A stretch of 64,000 nucleotides of DNA. Origin: Aureimonas frigidaquae (GTDB lineage Bacteria; Pseudomonadota; Alphaproteobacteria; Rhizobiales; Rhizobiaceae). This document shows positions 34,548 through 43,945 of this stretch, in pieces. A program made the translations under genes and the position numbers. The stretch's first letter is position 1. Each line of letters begins with the position of its first letter. The notes below the pieces were generated by a model. It worked only from the letters and a program-made list of their open reading frames with translations, was not told the DNA's origin and searched no databases. The DNA is taken from the NCBI RefSeq assembly GCF_001463905.1, contig NZ_BBWR01000007.1, forward strand, positions 62,001-126,000. Reading direction: 5' to 3'.

Positions 34548-36362
34548 TCAGCCTTCCAGTTCGGCGCGCAGCATCTCCAGTTCCAGCCACTGATCCTCGG
34601 CGGCGGCCAAGGCTGCGCGCTTGTCCGAGATGGTCTTGGCCAGCGCGTTGAAGCGGGTGGGATCGCGGTTGAAGAGCTTGGGATCGGCCATCTCGACCTC
34701 GGCGCGGCCGATCTCGGCTTCGAGCTTCGCCATTTCCTTCGGCAGATTCTCCAGCGCGAATTTCTGCTTGTAGGACAGCTTGGCCGAAGCCCGGCCGGCC
34801 GGCTCGGTTGCCGCCGCTGCCTTGCCGTCCGGCCGTGCCTTGGCGTCCACCTTTCGGGCCTGGTCGCGGGCGCCGTTCTTCTGTGCCAGCATGTCGGAAT
34901 AGCCGCCGGCATATTCGAGCCAGCGGCCGTCCTCGTCCGGTGACAGGACGCTGGTGACGGTGCGGTCCAGGAAGTCACGATCATGGCTGACCAGGATGAC
35001 CGTGCCGGGATAGTTGGCGATCAGTTCCTGCAGGAGGTCGAGCGTCTCCATATCCAGATCGTTGGTCGGCTCGTCGAGGACGAGCATGTTGGCGGGCGTC
35101 GCCAGGACCTTGGCCAGAAGCAGCCGCGCCCGCTCGCCGCCAGACAGGTTCCCGACCGGCGTGCGGATCTGCTCGGGCTGGAAGAGGAAGTCCTTGAGGT
35201 AGCCGGCGACATGGCGGGCTTCGCCATTCACCATGACCTGGTCGCCACGCCCGTCGGTCAAGGCCTCCACCACGGGAACGTCGTCCCGCAGCCGCGCGCG
35301 CTTCTGGTCCAGAAAGGCGATGTCGAGCTTGGTCCCCAGCCGGATCTCGCCGGAATCGGGCGGCGTCTCGCCGATCAGCATGCGGATGAGGGTCGTCTTG
35401 CCGGCGCCGTTCGGGCCGACCAGGCCGAGCCGGTCGCCGCGTTGGATCCGCGTGGAAAAATCGCGCACCAGCACCCGCTCGCCATAGGCCTTGCTGACGT
35501 TGCGCGCCTCGATCACCAGCTTGCCGCTTTCCCGGACATCGCCCGAGGACATTTCGACCGTTCCCACGGCGCGCCGCGCATCGCGCCGGTCGGCCCGCAT
35601 CTGATGCAGATTGGCGAGCCGGCGCTCGTTGCGGGTCCGCCGGGCCGTGACGCCGTAGCGCAGCCAATGCTCCTCGCGCTCGATGCGCCTGTCGAGCTTC
35701 TGGAGCTGGATCTCCTCTTCCTCGAGCTGCTTGTCGCGCCAGGCTTCGAACGCACCGAAGCCTTCGTTGATGCGCCGTGCGACGCCGCGGTCGATCCAGA
35801 CGGTGGCCTGCGTCGTGCGCTCGAGGAAGCGCCGGTCGTGGCTGATGATCACGACGGCGCTGCGCATGGCGCGGATCTCGTCCTCCAGCCATTCGATGGT
35901 CGGCAGGTCCAGATGGTTGGTCGGCTCGTCCAACAGGACGATGTCGGGCTCCGGCGCCAGCACGCGGGCCAGCGCGGCGCGGCGCGCCTCGCCGCCCGAA
36001 AGATCCTGCGGCCGGGCCTGCGGCGACAGGGAAAACCCGTCGAGTAGCCGGGTGACGCGCCAGGGATCGTCGGCCGGGCCGAGACCTGCCGATACGTACT
36101 CCTCAACCGTCAGCGCATTCCCGAAATCGGGCTCCTGCGCCAGGTAGCGGATCGTTGCGCCCGGTTGGCGGAAGACCTCGCCCCGGTCTGGCTCCACCAC
36201 GCCCGCGGCGATCTTGAGAAGGGTCGACTTGCCCGATCCGTTGCGCCCCACCAGGGCGATCCGGTCCTGCGGTAGGACGTTCAACTCCACCCCCGCCAGG
36301 AGCGGCGTGCCGCCGAAGGTCAGTCGGATGTCGTCGAGGCGAAGGAGAGGGGGAGAAGCCAT
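34548..36362 (-). CDS. ABC-F family ATPase, Uup-like
   Basis: Soluble protein with two ABC ATPase domains and no membrane domain, expected to act on the ribosome. The 604-residue chain has Walker A GRNGSGKST and GPNGAGKTT, signature motifs LSGGEARRAAL and LSGGERARLLL, and Walker B with DEPTNHLD and DEPTNDLD. A charged linker joins the domains and the C-terminal part (after about residue 530) looks like the coiled coil typical of Uup. Which ABC-F subgroup it belongs to is not certain. Confidence 0.92.
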   Translation of the reverse strand: MASPPLLRLDDIRLTFGGTPLLAGVELNVLPQDRIALVGRNGSGKSTLLKIAAGVVEPDRGEVFRQPGATIRYLAQEPDFGNALTVEEYVSAGLGPADDPWRVTRLLDGFSLSPQARPQDLSGGEARRAALARVLAPEPDIVLLDEPTNHLDLPTIEWLEDEIRAMRSAVVIISHDRRFLERTTQATVWIDRGVARRINEGFGAFEAWRDKQLEEEEIQLQKLDRRIEREEHWLRYGVTARRTRNERRLANLHQMRADRRDARRAVGTVEMSSGDVRESGKLVIEARNVSKAYGERVLVRDFSTRIQRGDRLGLVGPNGAGKTTLIRMLIGETPPDSGEIRLGTKLDIAFLDQKRARLRDDVPVVEALTDGRGDQVMVNGEARHVAGYLKDFLFQPEQIRTPVGNLSGGERARLLLAKVLATPANMLVLDEPTNDLDMETLDLLQELIANYPGTVILVSHDRDFLDRTVTSVLSPDEDGRWLEYAGGYSDMLAQKNGARDQARKVDAKARPDGKAAAATEPAGRASAKLSYKQKFALENLPKEMAKLEAEIGRAEVEMADPKLFNRDPTRFNALAKTISDKRAALAAAEDQWLELEMLRAELEG

Positions 36363-36417
36363 GGCGGCTTCTTATCCGATGCCTTATCGCGTGGAAAGCG
36401 CGCCTTGGCCTAGACCC

Positions 36418-39400
36418 TCAGCCGAGACCCTTCGCCCGCGCCTCGGCAAGCTCGGCCTCCAGCATGGCCTCCCGCTCCGCATTGGGGCGGGAGAACCGTG
36501 CCAGCGCCAGATAGGCGATCGGCGTCAGATACAGCGTGGCGATGGTGGACAGGCCGAGCCCGCCCACGATGACGTAGCCGAGCGATGCCCGCGCCTCTGC
36601 GCCCGCACCCGTCGACAGGATCAGCGGGATGCCGCCCACGATGGTCGCGCACATGGTCATCATGACGGGGCGCAGGCGAATCGATGCGGCTTCCTCCACC
36701 GCCGCCCGCACGCTGCGTCCCTCTTCGCGGAGCTGGTTGGCGAACTCGACCACCAGAATGCCGTTCTTGGCCATGATGCCGACCAGGAGCACCAGGCCGA
36801 TCTGGCTGTAGAGGTTGAGGCTCTCGCCGAAGAAGACGAGCGCATAGACCGCACAGGCCAGCCCGAACGGAACGGTGATGACGATGATCAGCGCCGACAC
36901 GAAACTTTCGAACTGCGCGGCGAGGACCAGGCAGACGATGACGATCGCAAAGCCGAAGACGAGGGCGAGTCCGGTGGAGGCCTGGAGCAGCGTCGCCGCT
37001 TCGGCCAAAGGCACCAGGCGCACGCCGTCGGGCAGATGCGGCCCGGCGAAGTCGGTCAGGTCCTGCCAGCCTTCGCCGAGCGAATAGCCGGGCTGCAGGT
37101 CCGCCGACATGCCGACGGCGCGGCTCTGATTCTCGCGCGAGAGGTTGGGCGCGATCGCCTCCTCGCTCAATGTGGCGATGGTGGAAAGCGGAACGAAGCG
37201 GCCATCGCCTGTCCGCAGGAAAATGCTGGACATGTCGGCCGGATCGTTGACCGGCTGGCTGGAGGAAATGAGCCGGATGGGGACGGAGCGGTCCTCCACG
37301 AAGGTGGTCCCGATCTCGCGGCCGTCGAGCAGGGCCTGGACCGCGGTGGCCAGTCCGTCGATGTCGATGCCGAGGTCGGAGGCGCGCTCGCGGTCGATGT
37401 CGAGCGAGAGCTGCGGCTGCGTCGTGTCGAAGGCCAGTTGCACTCGGCCCCAACGGCCATCGGCCGCCATGGCCTCTCGCAGGGTTTCCGCAGCGTCGGA
37501 CAGGGTGTCGTAATTGTTGCCGGCCAGGGCGAACTGAAGCCCGCGCCCGCCGCCGCGAATGCCGAGGGAGTTGGGCTGGATCACGCGGGCCTGAACGCCC
37601 GGGATCTGCGCGAAGGCCGCGTTGAGTTCTTCGGCGATATCCTGCTGGCTGCGGTCGCGCGCGCTCCAATTGGCAAGCGGCATGACCATGAAGGCCGAAT
37701 TGCCGGTGGCGATGCCGATTCGCGCATAGACGCTCGTCGCCTCCCCATGGTCGACATAGGGCATGACGACCGATTCCACCTTGCGCATCTGCGCGTCCAG
37801 ATAGTCGAGGCTCGTGCTCTGCGGCGCGGAGATCATCATCAGCACCGTGCCGCGATCTTCCGGCGGGGTGAGCTGCTGCGGAATCTCGCGGTAGGTGAAG
37901 ATCGCGCCGGCGGCAAAGACGAGCGCCGCGGCCACCACGACGACAGGATAGTCCAGCGACCAGCGCAGGCTTCGGGCATAGACATGGCCGAGCCGCGTCC
38001 CGAGCCGGGTCACGGCCTGCTTCAGGCGGCCGGGAGCGGCCTGGTCCTGCCGTTCGCCGATGATGCGCGATGCCAGCATGGGGCAGAGGGTGAGCGCAAT
38101 GAAAGAGGACAGCGTCACCGCGATGGCCAGGACGAAACCGAACTCCCGGAACAGCCCGCCCGCCACGCCGGGCAGGAAGGAGATGGGCACGAAGACGGCC
38201 GCCAGCGTGGCCGTGGTGGAGATGACGGCGAAGAACACCTCCCGCGTGCCCAGCACCGCCGCGGCCTGGGGCTTCAGACCCAGATCGCGCCGGCGCACGA
38301 TGTTTTCCAGAACGATGATCGCATCGTCCACGACCAGTCCCGTCGCCAGCACCAGCGCCAGGAGGGTGACGATGTTGATCGAAAAGCCGACCAGCCAGAC
38401 GCAGGCGATCACCCCGATGAGTGCGATGGGGATGGTGACGGCCGGAATGAGCGTCGCGCGCATGGACAGAAGGAACAGGTAGATCACCGCCACGACGATC
38501 AGGACGGCGAGCCCGAGCGTCAGCTGGACCTCATGGAGCGAGCCGTTGATGAAAACGGCCTCGTCGCTGATGACGACGACGCGCGTCCCATCCCGGAAGC
38601 CAGCATTGAGCTCGTCCGCCGCACGGCGCACCCCTTCCGAAATGGCGATGGAGGAGGCCCCCGCCTGGCGCACGACCTCCAGCCCGATCCCCGTCTGACC
38701 GTTCACGCGCAGCTTGGACGAGGCCTCGTCCGGGCCGAAGCGGACATTGGCCACATCGCGCAGGCGCGTGGTGCGATCCACCAGGAGATCGCCGAAGGAT
38801 TGCGGCGTGACGAGGCTCGCATCGGCCCGCACGACAAGGCGCTGATTGGCCGATTCCAGCGCGCCGGCCGGCACGTCCAACGCTGCATTGGACAGGGCGC
38901 TCGTCAGGTCCGCCAGGGTCAGGCCGCGGGTGGACAATTCGTCCGGCCGGATGTCGATGAAGACCTGCCGCTCGCGGTCGCCGCTGAGGGTCACCTCGGC
39001 CACACCTTCCACCGCCGCGATGCGATTGGAAATCTGGTCGTCCACAAGATCGGTCAGGTCCTCGATCCGCCGGTCGGGCGACAGGACGGCCAGCCGCATC
39101 ATGGCATCGGCGTCCGCATCGGCCTTGACGATGCGCGGCTCGTCGGCATCGTCCGGCAGGCGGTTGGCAATGGCTGCAACAGCGTTGGTCACGTCGCTGG
39201 CCGCCACGTTCAGGTCCGTCGAGGTCGAAAATTCGATGACGACGCGGCTCTGCCCCAGGCGCGAGGTGGACGAGATGGACACGACACCCGGCACGCGCGC
39301 CACGGCGTTCTCCACCTCGCTCGTGACCTGCCGGTCCATCACCTCGGGCGAGGCGCTCTCGAAACTCGTCGATACGGTGATGACCGGCCGATCGACATTG

Positions 39401-39534
39401 GGAAGCTCACGGATTTCCACCGCGCTGAAGGCGGCCAGACCCGCCACCATGATCAGCATGTTGATGACGAGCGTCAGCACCGGTCGCCGGATGAACAGGG
39501 AGGCCAGCCGCGTGATGCCGTCGCCCGCGCTCAT
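36418..39534 (-). CDS. RND-family multidrug efflux permease (AcrB-like)
   Basis: Proton-driven inner-membrane pump of 1038 residues. It has the RND layout of twelve helices and two large periplasmic loops. The start IRRPVLTLVINMLIMVAGLAAF, the helix-4 region with TGLVVDDAIIVLENI and the later GIMAKNGILVVEFANQLR are typical of hydrophobe/amphiphile exporters. Its ATG overlaps the stop of the membrane fusion protein gene by 4 bp. No TolC-like outer membrane gene is adjacent, so it probably uses one encoded elsewhere. Confidence 0.94.
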   Translation of the reverse strand: MSAGDGITRLASLFIRRPVLTLVINMLIMVAGLAAFSAVEIRELPNVDRPVITVSTSFESASPEVMDRQVTSEVENAVARVPGVVSISSTSRLGQSRVVIEFSTSTDLNVAASDVTNAVAAIANRLPDDADEPRIVKADADADAMMRLAVLSPDRRIEDLTDLVDDQISNRIAAVEGVAEVTLSGDRERQVFIDIRPDELSTRGLTLADLTSALSNAALDVPAGALESANQRLVVRADASLVTPQSFGDLLVDRTTRLRDVANVRFGPDEASSKLRVNGQTGIGLEVVRQAGASSIAISEGVRRAADELNAGFRDGTRVVVISDEAVFINGSLHEVQLTLGLAVLIVVAVIYLFLLSMRATLIPAVTIPIALIGVIACVWLVGFSINIVTLLALVLATGLVVDDAIIVLENIVRRRDLGLKPQAAAVLGTREVFFAVISTTATLAAVFVPISFLPGVAGGLFREFGFVLAIAVTLSSFIALTLCPMLASRIIGERQDQAAPGRLKQAVTRLGTRLGHVYARSLRWSLDYPVVVVAAALVFAAGAIFTYREIPQQLTPPEDRGTVLMMISAPQSTSLDYLDAQMRKVESVVMPYVDHGEATSVYARIGIATGNSAFMVMPLANWSARDRSQQDIAEELNAAFAQIPGVQARVIQPNSLGIRGGGRGLQFALAGNNYDTLSDAAETLREAMAADGRWGRVQLAFDTTQPQLSLDIDRERASDLGIDIDGLATAVQALLDGREIGTTFVEDRSVPIRLISSSQPVNDPADMSSIFLRTGDGRFVPLSTIATLSEEAIAPNLSRENQSRAVGMSADLQPGYSLGEGWQDLTDFAGPHLPDGVRLVPLAEAATLLQASTGLALVFGFAIVIVCLVLAAQFESFVSALIIVITVPFGLACAVYALVFFGESLNLYSQIGLVLLVGIMAKNGILVVEFANQLREEGRSVRAAVEEAASIRLRPVMMTMCATIVGGIPLILSTGAGAEARASLGYVIVGGLGLSTIATLYLTPIAYLALARFSRPNAEREAMLEAELAEARAKGLG

Positions 39535-40820
39535 CGGGCCGCCTCAGCGCCGGCCGCATGGGCAAGCCTCGGCCGGTCGGGACCGGCCAGCGCAGCACGG
39601 CCGCTGCCGCTCGGGGCCTCACGGTCGACGGTGGGGCCGGCCTCCGGCGTCTGCGGCACGTCGGGCAGGGCATCGGGATCCTCGACGCGGACGGGCACGC
39701 CGTCGCGCAGCTGCTGCACCCCTTCGGTGACGACAGGCTGGCCCGGCGCCAGCCCCTCGGCAGCCACCAGGACGCGGTCCACATTGCGCTCGATGATCTC
39801 GACCGGGACCTTGGCGGCGCGGCCGTCCGTGACCGTCCAGACATAGGCGCCGGCGCGTTCCCACTGGATCGCGAGCGCATCGACGGAAATATAGTCCTGC
39901 CCTTCGAAGCCGATATCGACCGCAAAGGACATGCCCGGCCGCAGGCCATCTGCCTGATTGTCGATCGTGGCTTCGGCGCGCAGGGTCCGGCTCGTCTCGT
40001 CCAGGCGGTTGTCGAGGGCGGTGATCTCGCCGCTATAGCGCTGGCCGTCGCGCGTCGTCGGCACGGCCGAGACGGGGTGGCCGATCGCCAGTTGCGAGAC
40101 ATAGGCTTCCGGAATTTCGATCCGCATGCGGATGCGGCTGCGATCGTCCACGGTGGCGATCAGCGTGGTGTTGGAGACGTAGCTGCCCGGCTCGATCGTC
40201 ACGATGCCGACCCGGCCGGAGATCGGCGCCCGGATCTGCCGGTCCGACAGGGCGATTTCCGCCGCACGCAGATCGAGCATGGCCGCATCGGCGGCGCGCC
40301 GCACCTCGTCGAACTGGACCGAGGTGATGGAGGAAGAGTCCAGAAGTGTCCGGAACCGACGCACCTGGTCCTGCGCCGCTTCGAGCGCAATTCTGCGGCG
40401 ATCCACCTCCACGCGCTCGGCATCGTCCTGCAGAACGGCCAGGATCTGGCCCGCCTCGACCGTATCGCCCGAGCGCAGGCGGATATCCTGCACCAGGCCC
40501 GATGCGTCGGGCTGTATGGCGACGCTCGACAGCGCCTGGCCGGTCCCGATCACGCGCAGCCTGTCCCGCGTGCGGTCCGCCACCGCCGGGTCGGTGACGA
40601 CCAGCATCCGGGACAGGGCATCGCTGTCTTGCGCGGGCGTTGCGCCGACCCGCGTTTCGCCGCCGCGCGAGACGGCCTCTACCAGACGCACGAGCGGCCC
40701 CGGCAGGCTGTCCCGATGGCTGAGCAGAAGGCGACCGGGCGTCTCGAACGCCCAGAGTGCGACGACGCCGAGCATGAGGAGGACCGCGACGGTCCCCAGG
40801 GTCTGACGGATGATGGCCAT
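39531..40820 (-). CDS. RND efflux periplasmic adaptor (membrane fusion protein)
   Basis: Links the RND pump to an outer membrane channel. The 429-residue protein starts with one membrane helix (LGTVAVLLMLGVVALWAFE), then an extra hydrophilic segment of about 70 residues, a lipoyl-like region (GLVQDIRLRSGDTVEAGQILAVL), a coiled hairpin and a second lipoyl half (DRQIRAPISGRVGIVTIEPGSYVS). The C-terminus is Pro/Ala-rich. ATG at 40820 follows AAAGG. It forms a two-gene operon with the pump. Confidence 0.92.
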   Translation of the reverse strand: MAIIRQTLGTVAVLLMLGVVALWAFETPGRLLLSHRDSLPGPLVRLVEAVSRGGETRVGATPAQDSDALSRMLVVTDPAVADRTRDRLRVIGTGQALSSVAIQPDASGLVQDIRLRSGDTVEAGQILAVLQDDAERVEVDRRRIALEAAQDQVRRFRTLLDSSSITSVQFDEVRRAADAAMLDLRAAEIALSDRQIRAPISGRVGIVTIEPGSYVSNTTLIATVDDRSRIRMRIEIPEAYVSQLAIGHPVSAVPTTRDGQRYSGEITALDNRLDETSRTLRAEATIDNQADGLRPGMSFAVDIGFEGQDYISVDALAIQWERAGAYVWTVTDGRAAKVPVEIIERNVDRVLVAAEGLAPGQPVVTEGVQQLRDGVPVRVEDPDALPDVPQTPEAGPTVDREAPSGSGRAALAGPDRPRLAHAAGAEAAR

Positions 40821-40995
40821 CGGCGCCTTTCGGTCGGACCTTCGATGGAAGGTCGGAAACTTGTCGATCATACCATGTGCATGGGGCAGGCTGGGACAGG
40901 AACGGGCCCGTTGCACTGTCCGTGCCAGACAATACCGGCACAAGGGCGGCACAAGCGTTACGATTTGTATCCGCGGCCACACATCGCCAAAACGT

Positions 40996-41025
40996 GAAAG
41001 GCCCGGCGCGAGGGCCGGGCCTTTC
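40996..41025. terminator. Terminator after the PRC-barrel gene
   Basis: Perfect 12 bp inverted repeat (arms 40996-41007 and 41014-41025, 6 nt loop), starting GAAAGG and ending CCTTTC. It lies just after the PRC-barrel gene stop on the minus strand. Confidence 0.8.
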
Positions 41026-41044
41026 GTCGACGCCTGCGCGTCGG

Positions 41045-42616
41045 TTACTGCTGGGTCGTCGTTGCGCCGCTTTCGATCCGCATGGAGTCGCGGTTGTCGG
41101 CGTAGCTGTCGCGGTCGTATTCCGGCGCAGCCCCGAGTTGTTCCTGCGTGAAGGCGGTGGACAGATACATGGAGCCACCGGAGTCGCGCATGAACTGGAG
41201 GTTGTCCATCGCCACGGCGACCGGCTTCGCGCCGATGCCGAGGAAGCCGCCCACATCCACGATCACCGCGTCGACCTGGCCTTCCGGCGTCAGGGCGATA
41301 TCGCCCACGCTGCCGATGGAGCTGTCATCGGGGCCATAGACCGTGGTGCCGATCAGATTGTCGGCCGTCAGGTCCGCCCCGGCTACCGGCGTCAGATCGG
41401 CCGGACGGGCCGTTCCTTCCGTCGAAGCCGTGGTGGTCGTGTCGGTGGCGCCGGTTGCCGGAGCGGCAGCCATGTCACCGGCCGGGGCCGTCGTCGCCCC
41501 GCCAGCCGGTGCGGCGGCCATGCCGGTTGCGGCAGCACCGCCGGCAGCCATGCCGGTTCCAGCCGTGTCAGCCGGGGTGGCAGCGGCCGTGCGGGTCTCG
41601 TCACGTCCCTCGAAGGGGGCCGCGTTCTCCAGCGCCTCGCGGTCCACCGCCAGGCTCGCATGCTGCTCGCCTTCCGGATTGTTGGTCAGCGCCACCGCGT
41701 CGAAGGGCACGCCGACATTCTTCTGGCCGATGCCGAGGAAGCCGCCGACGCCGATCACCAGGCCGGCGATCGTGCCGTCCTCGTTGATGACGAGGTTGTT
41801 GATGCTGCCGATATTGTCGGAGTCCGTTGTCGGGCCGGTATAGACATTGTCTCCGACGAGTTCATCCGCCAGATATTGGTCGGCTGCGAGGGTGGTGAGA
41901 TAGTCGCCGCCCATGCCCGTATTGGCCGTCGCCGTGGCGACATCACCCATATCGTCGGTTTCCGGCGCGTCGGCCATCATGTCGTTTTGCGCAGCCGGAG
42001 CGGCCGGAGCGGCCTGCATGCCCGTGGCCGGAGCCATGGCGCCGCCATCGGCGGGAGCGGCCGTCATGCCGCCGGCCGGGGCCATGGCGCCGGTCGTGCC
42101 CGCGGCGTCGGCCGTGTCTTGCGTGGTGGTGAAGGTCGGGGCTGCGCTGATCTCGTCGACCGTGGCCGTCAGCATGGCCGTCGGCTCATTCTCCGCATTC
42201 ATGGACCATTCGAAGAGCTGGAACGGAACGGCGACATCGCGCGATTCATCGCCTAGCGCGCCGCCGGTGCGCAGGATGGCCGCGAGGACCGTTCCATCTG
42301 CGGAGACGACGAGGTTCTGGATTTCGCCAGCCTGCTGGTCGCCCGCGACGGACATCATCACCTCGGTGCCGATCATGTCGTCGGACAGGTGCTGATTGGC
42401 GGCCAGCGTGGTCATGTAGTCGAAAGCACCGGCCGGAGATGCGGCGGTCGTCTCACCCGTGGCCGGCGTGGTCGCAGCAGGAGCGGCCTCAGTACCCGTG
42501 GCCGGGCTGGTTTGCATGGCGGGGGCAGTCGTGGCCGGCGCAGTCGCATCCTGCGCCATGGCGCTCGTTGCCAGCACGGTTGCAAGGGCAGTCGTGGCAA
42601 GAAGTCTGCGGATCAT
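41045..42616 (-). CDS. Exported protein with three PRC-barrel domains
   Basis: A 523-residue exported protein: signal peptide (LLATTALATVLATSAMAQ), then three PRC-barrel domains at about residues 76-145, 247-315 and 417-485, joined by Ala/Pro/Thr/Met-rich linkers. Domains 2 and 3 share the segment VGGFLGIG. PRC barrels are small beta-barrels that bind other macromolecules; a periplasmic triple form has no defined role that I know. A GGGAGA ribosome site precedes ATG 42616 and an EcfG-type promoter match lies at 42676-42700. Confidence 0.85.
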   Translation of the reverse strand: MIRRLLATTALATVLATSAMAQDATAPATTAPAMQTSPATGTEAAPAATTPATGETTAASPAGAFDYMTTLAANQHLSDDMIGTEVMMSVAGDQQAGEIQNLVVSADGTVLAAILRTGGALGDESRDVAVPFQLFEWSMNAENEPTAMLTATVDEISAAPTFTTTQDTADAAGTTGAMAPAGGMTAAPADGGAMAPATGMQAAPAAPAAQNDMMADAPETDDMGDVATATANTGMGGDYLTTLAADQYLADELVGDNVYTGPTTDSDNIGSINNLVINEDGTIAGLVIGVGGFLGIGQKNVGVPFDAVALTNNPEGEQHASLAVDREALENAAPFEGRDETRTAAATPADTAGTGMAAGGAAATGMAAAPAGGATTAPAGDMAAAPATGATDTTTTASTEGTARPADLTPVAGADLTADNLIGTTVYGPDDSSIGSVGDIALTPEGQVDAVIVDVGGFLGIGAKPVAVAMDNLQFMRDSGGSMYLSTAFTQEQLGAAPEYDRDSYADNRDSMRIESGATTTQQ

Positions 42617-42675
42617 CGATGGTTCTCCCAATCCGTTTTATCGGCCGAAGGGCCATGTTTTGCATTCGACGACTT

Positions 42676-42700
42676 AACCGGAAGACAGAGGTTCGGTTCC
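42676..42700 (-). promoter_or_regulatory. EcfG-type promoter match before the PRC-barrel gene
   Basis: GGAAC-N16-GGTT on the minus strand, one base off the -10 consensus CGTT, about 60 bp before the gene start. Confidence 0.5.
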
Positions 42701-42716
42701 CCCGTTCACAGGAGTG

Positions 42717-42881
42717 TCAGGCAAAAACGATGACACCCAGAAGAAGGAAGATGAGAAGCCCGGCCAGGACGATGAAGATGAGGATCTTCGCGAGGCCGGC
42801 GGATGCCCCGGCCACGCCCCGAAAACCCAGAAGGCTCGCGATGGCGGCGACGATGAGAAGTATGACGATCCATTCCAGCAT
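42717..42881 (-). CDS. DUF1328 small membrane protein (YtjA family)
   Basis: A 54-residue protein with two hydrophobic helices. It begins MLEWIVILLIVAAIASLLGF, continues RGVAGASAGLAKILIFI and ends GVIVFA, the standard DUF1328 pattern. Function is unknown; the family is common in proteobacterial stress regulons. A perfect EcfG promoter lies 37 bp upstream. The PRC-barrel gene follows on the same strand after about 100 bp, with its own promoter match. Confidence 0.9.
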   Translation of the reverse strand: MLEWIVILLIVAAIASLLGFRGVAGASAGLAKILIFIVLAGLLIFLLLGVIVFA

Positions 42882-42917
42882 GGTATGTCCCTCGAGCGTT
42901 CGTGCGTCCTCCGCATG

Positions 42918-42942
42918 AACGATTGTCGCCGCAGCGCGTTCC
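42918..42942 (-). promoter_or_regulatory. EcfG (general stress) promoter of the DUF1328 gene
   Basis: GGAAC-N16-CGTTC on the minus strand, a perfect match to the alphaproteobacterial EcfG consensus GGAAC-N16/17-CGTT. The -10 is 37 bp before the DUF1328 ATG. The ecfG-nepR-phyR locus is 3-4 kb away. Confidence 0.78.
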
Positions 42943-42973
42943 GCTGACGGCCAGGGATCCGGAGGCGCTCCTT

Positions 42974-43885
42974 ATGCATGTGCAGGTTGTTCTGAACCGC
43001 AAGGGAGGGACGTTACGGACAGCGGATCTCGATATGCTCACGGCGCTGATCCGCGACGAGTTCGTCATGCACGGGCACCATGTCGAGATCGACCTGGTGG
43101 AAGGCAAGGAAATCGGCCGCGCCATCGAGGCCGCCGCTCGGAGGCCGGACCTAGATGTGCTGATGGTCGGCGGGGGCGATGGCACCGTGTCCTGCGCCGC
43201 TGCGGCGGTCATGGGAACGGGCATCGCGCTGGCGATCCTGCCGGCCGGGACGATGAACCTTTACGCCCGCACCCTGCAAATGCCCCTCGATCTGCCGGCC
43301 GCCATCAATGCCCTGGCCTCCGGCCGGCCGGTCGACGTCGATATTGCCACCGTCAACGACAGGCCCTTCGTCCACCAGTTCGCGGTGGGCATGCATGCGC
43401 GCATGGTGCGCACGCGCGAGCGGCTGGACTACGCATCGCGCATCGGCAAAATGTGGGCCTCGACCCGCGCCATCGCCATGACCATGCAACGCCTGCCGCT
43501 GGTGCGGCTGGACCTGGAGATCGACGGCAAGCCCGAACAGATCGAGACGCCGGCCGTGGCCGTGTCCAACAATATGTACGGCGCGGGCCATCTGCCCTTC
43601 GCCGACAATCCGCGCGGCGGCGTGCTCGGCGTCTATATCTGCGAGACGACGGACCGCCGTGCTGTCATGCGGCTGGGATGGGATGTCTGGCGCGGTCGGT
43701 GGCGGGAGAACCCGTCGCTGCGGGTGGTGACCGCCGAGAAGGTCGATCTTTTGTTTCCCGGCCTTGTCGGCGACCGCCGCGCCGTCCGCGACGGCGAACT
43801 CGAAACGCTTGAGCCGCGCTCGCACATCCAAATCCGCCCGGGCAAGCTTAAGGTTCTGGCGCCCGAGGAAGCAAGCTACCTCTGA
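42974..43885 (+). CDS. Diacylglycerol/lipid kinase family protein
   Basis: Predicted lipid kinase of the DAGK catalytic fold, 303 residues. The nucleotide-binding motif VGGGDGTVSCAAAAVMGTGIALAILPAGTMNLYARTL matches the family. The C-terminal half is a beta-sandwich. The lipid substrate is unknown. ATG at 42974 follows GGAGG. The upstream region is shared with the divergent DUF1328 gene and its stress promoter. Confidence 0.88.
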   Translation: MHVQVVLNRKGGTLRTADLDMLTALIRDEFVMHGHHVEIDLVEGKEIGRAIEAAARRPDLDVLMVGGGDGTVSCAAAAVMGTGIALAILPAGTMNLYARTLQMPLDLPAAINALASGRPVDVDIATVNDRPFVHQFAVGMHARMVRTRERLDYASRIGKMWASTRAIAMTMQRLPLVRLDLEIDGKPEQIETPAVAVSNNMYGAGHLPFADNPRGGVLGVYICETTDRRAVMRLGWDVWRGRWRENPSLRVVTAEKVDLLFPGLVGDRRAVRDGELETLEPRSHIQIRPGKLKVLAPEEASYL

Positions 43886-43892
43886 ACGGCAA

Positions 43893-43926
43893 AGGGCCCC
43901 GTGCCGCCCTTGGCGCACGGGGCCCT
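43893..43926. terminator. Terminator between convergent genes
   Basis: Perfect 12 bp GC-rich inverted repeat (arms 43893-43904 and 43915-43926, 10 nt loop). On the minus strand it is followed by TT, fitting termination of the hypothetical gene; it may also serve the lipid kinase gene. Confidence 0.7.
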
Positions 43927-43945
43927 GAGTGCATGCGCGCCTGGC

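Noticed and set aside
36214-39846. A 1210-codon open frame on the plus strand, antisense to the RND pump
   Set aside because: Its product is rich in Arg, His, Asp and Gly without domains and mirrors the codon pattern of the RND gene on the other strand, as expected in high-GC DNA.
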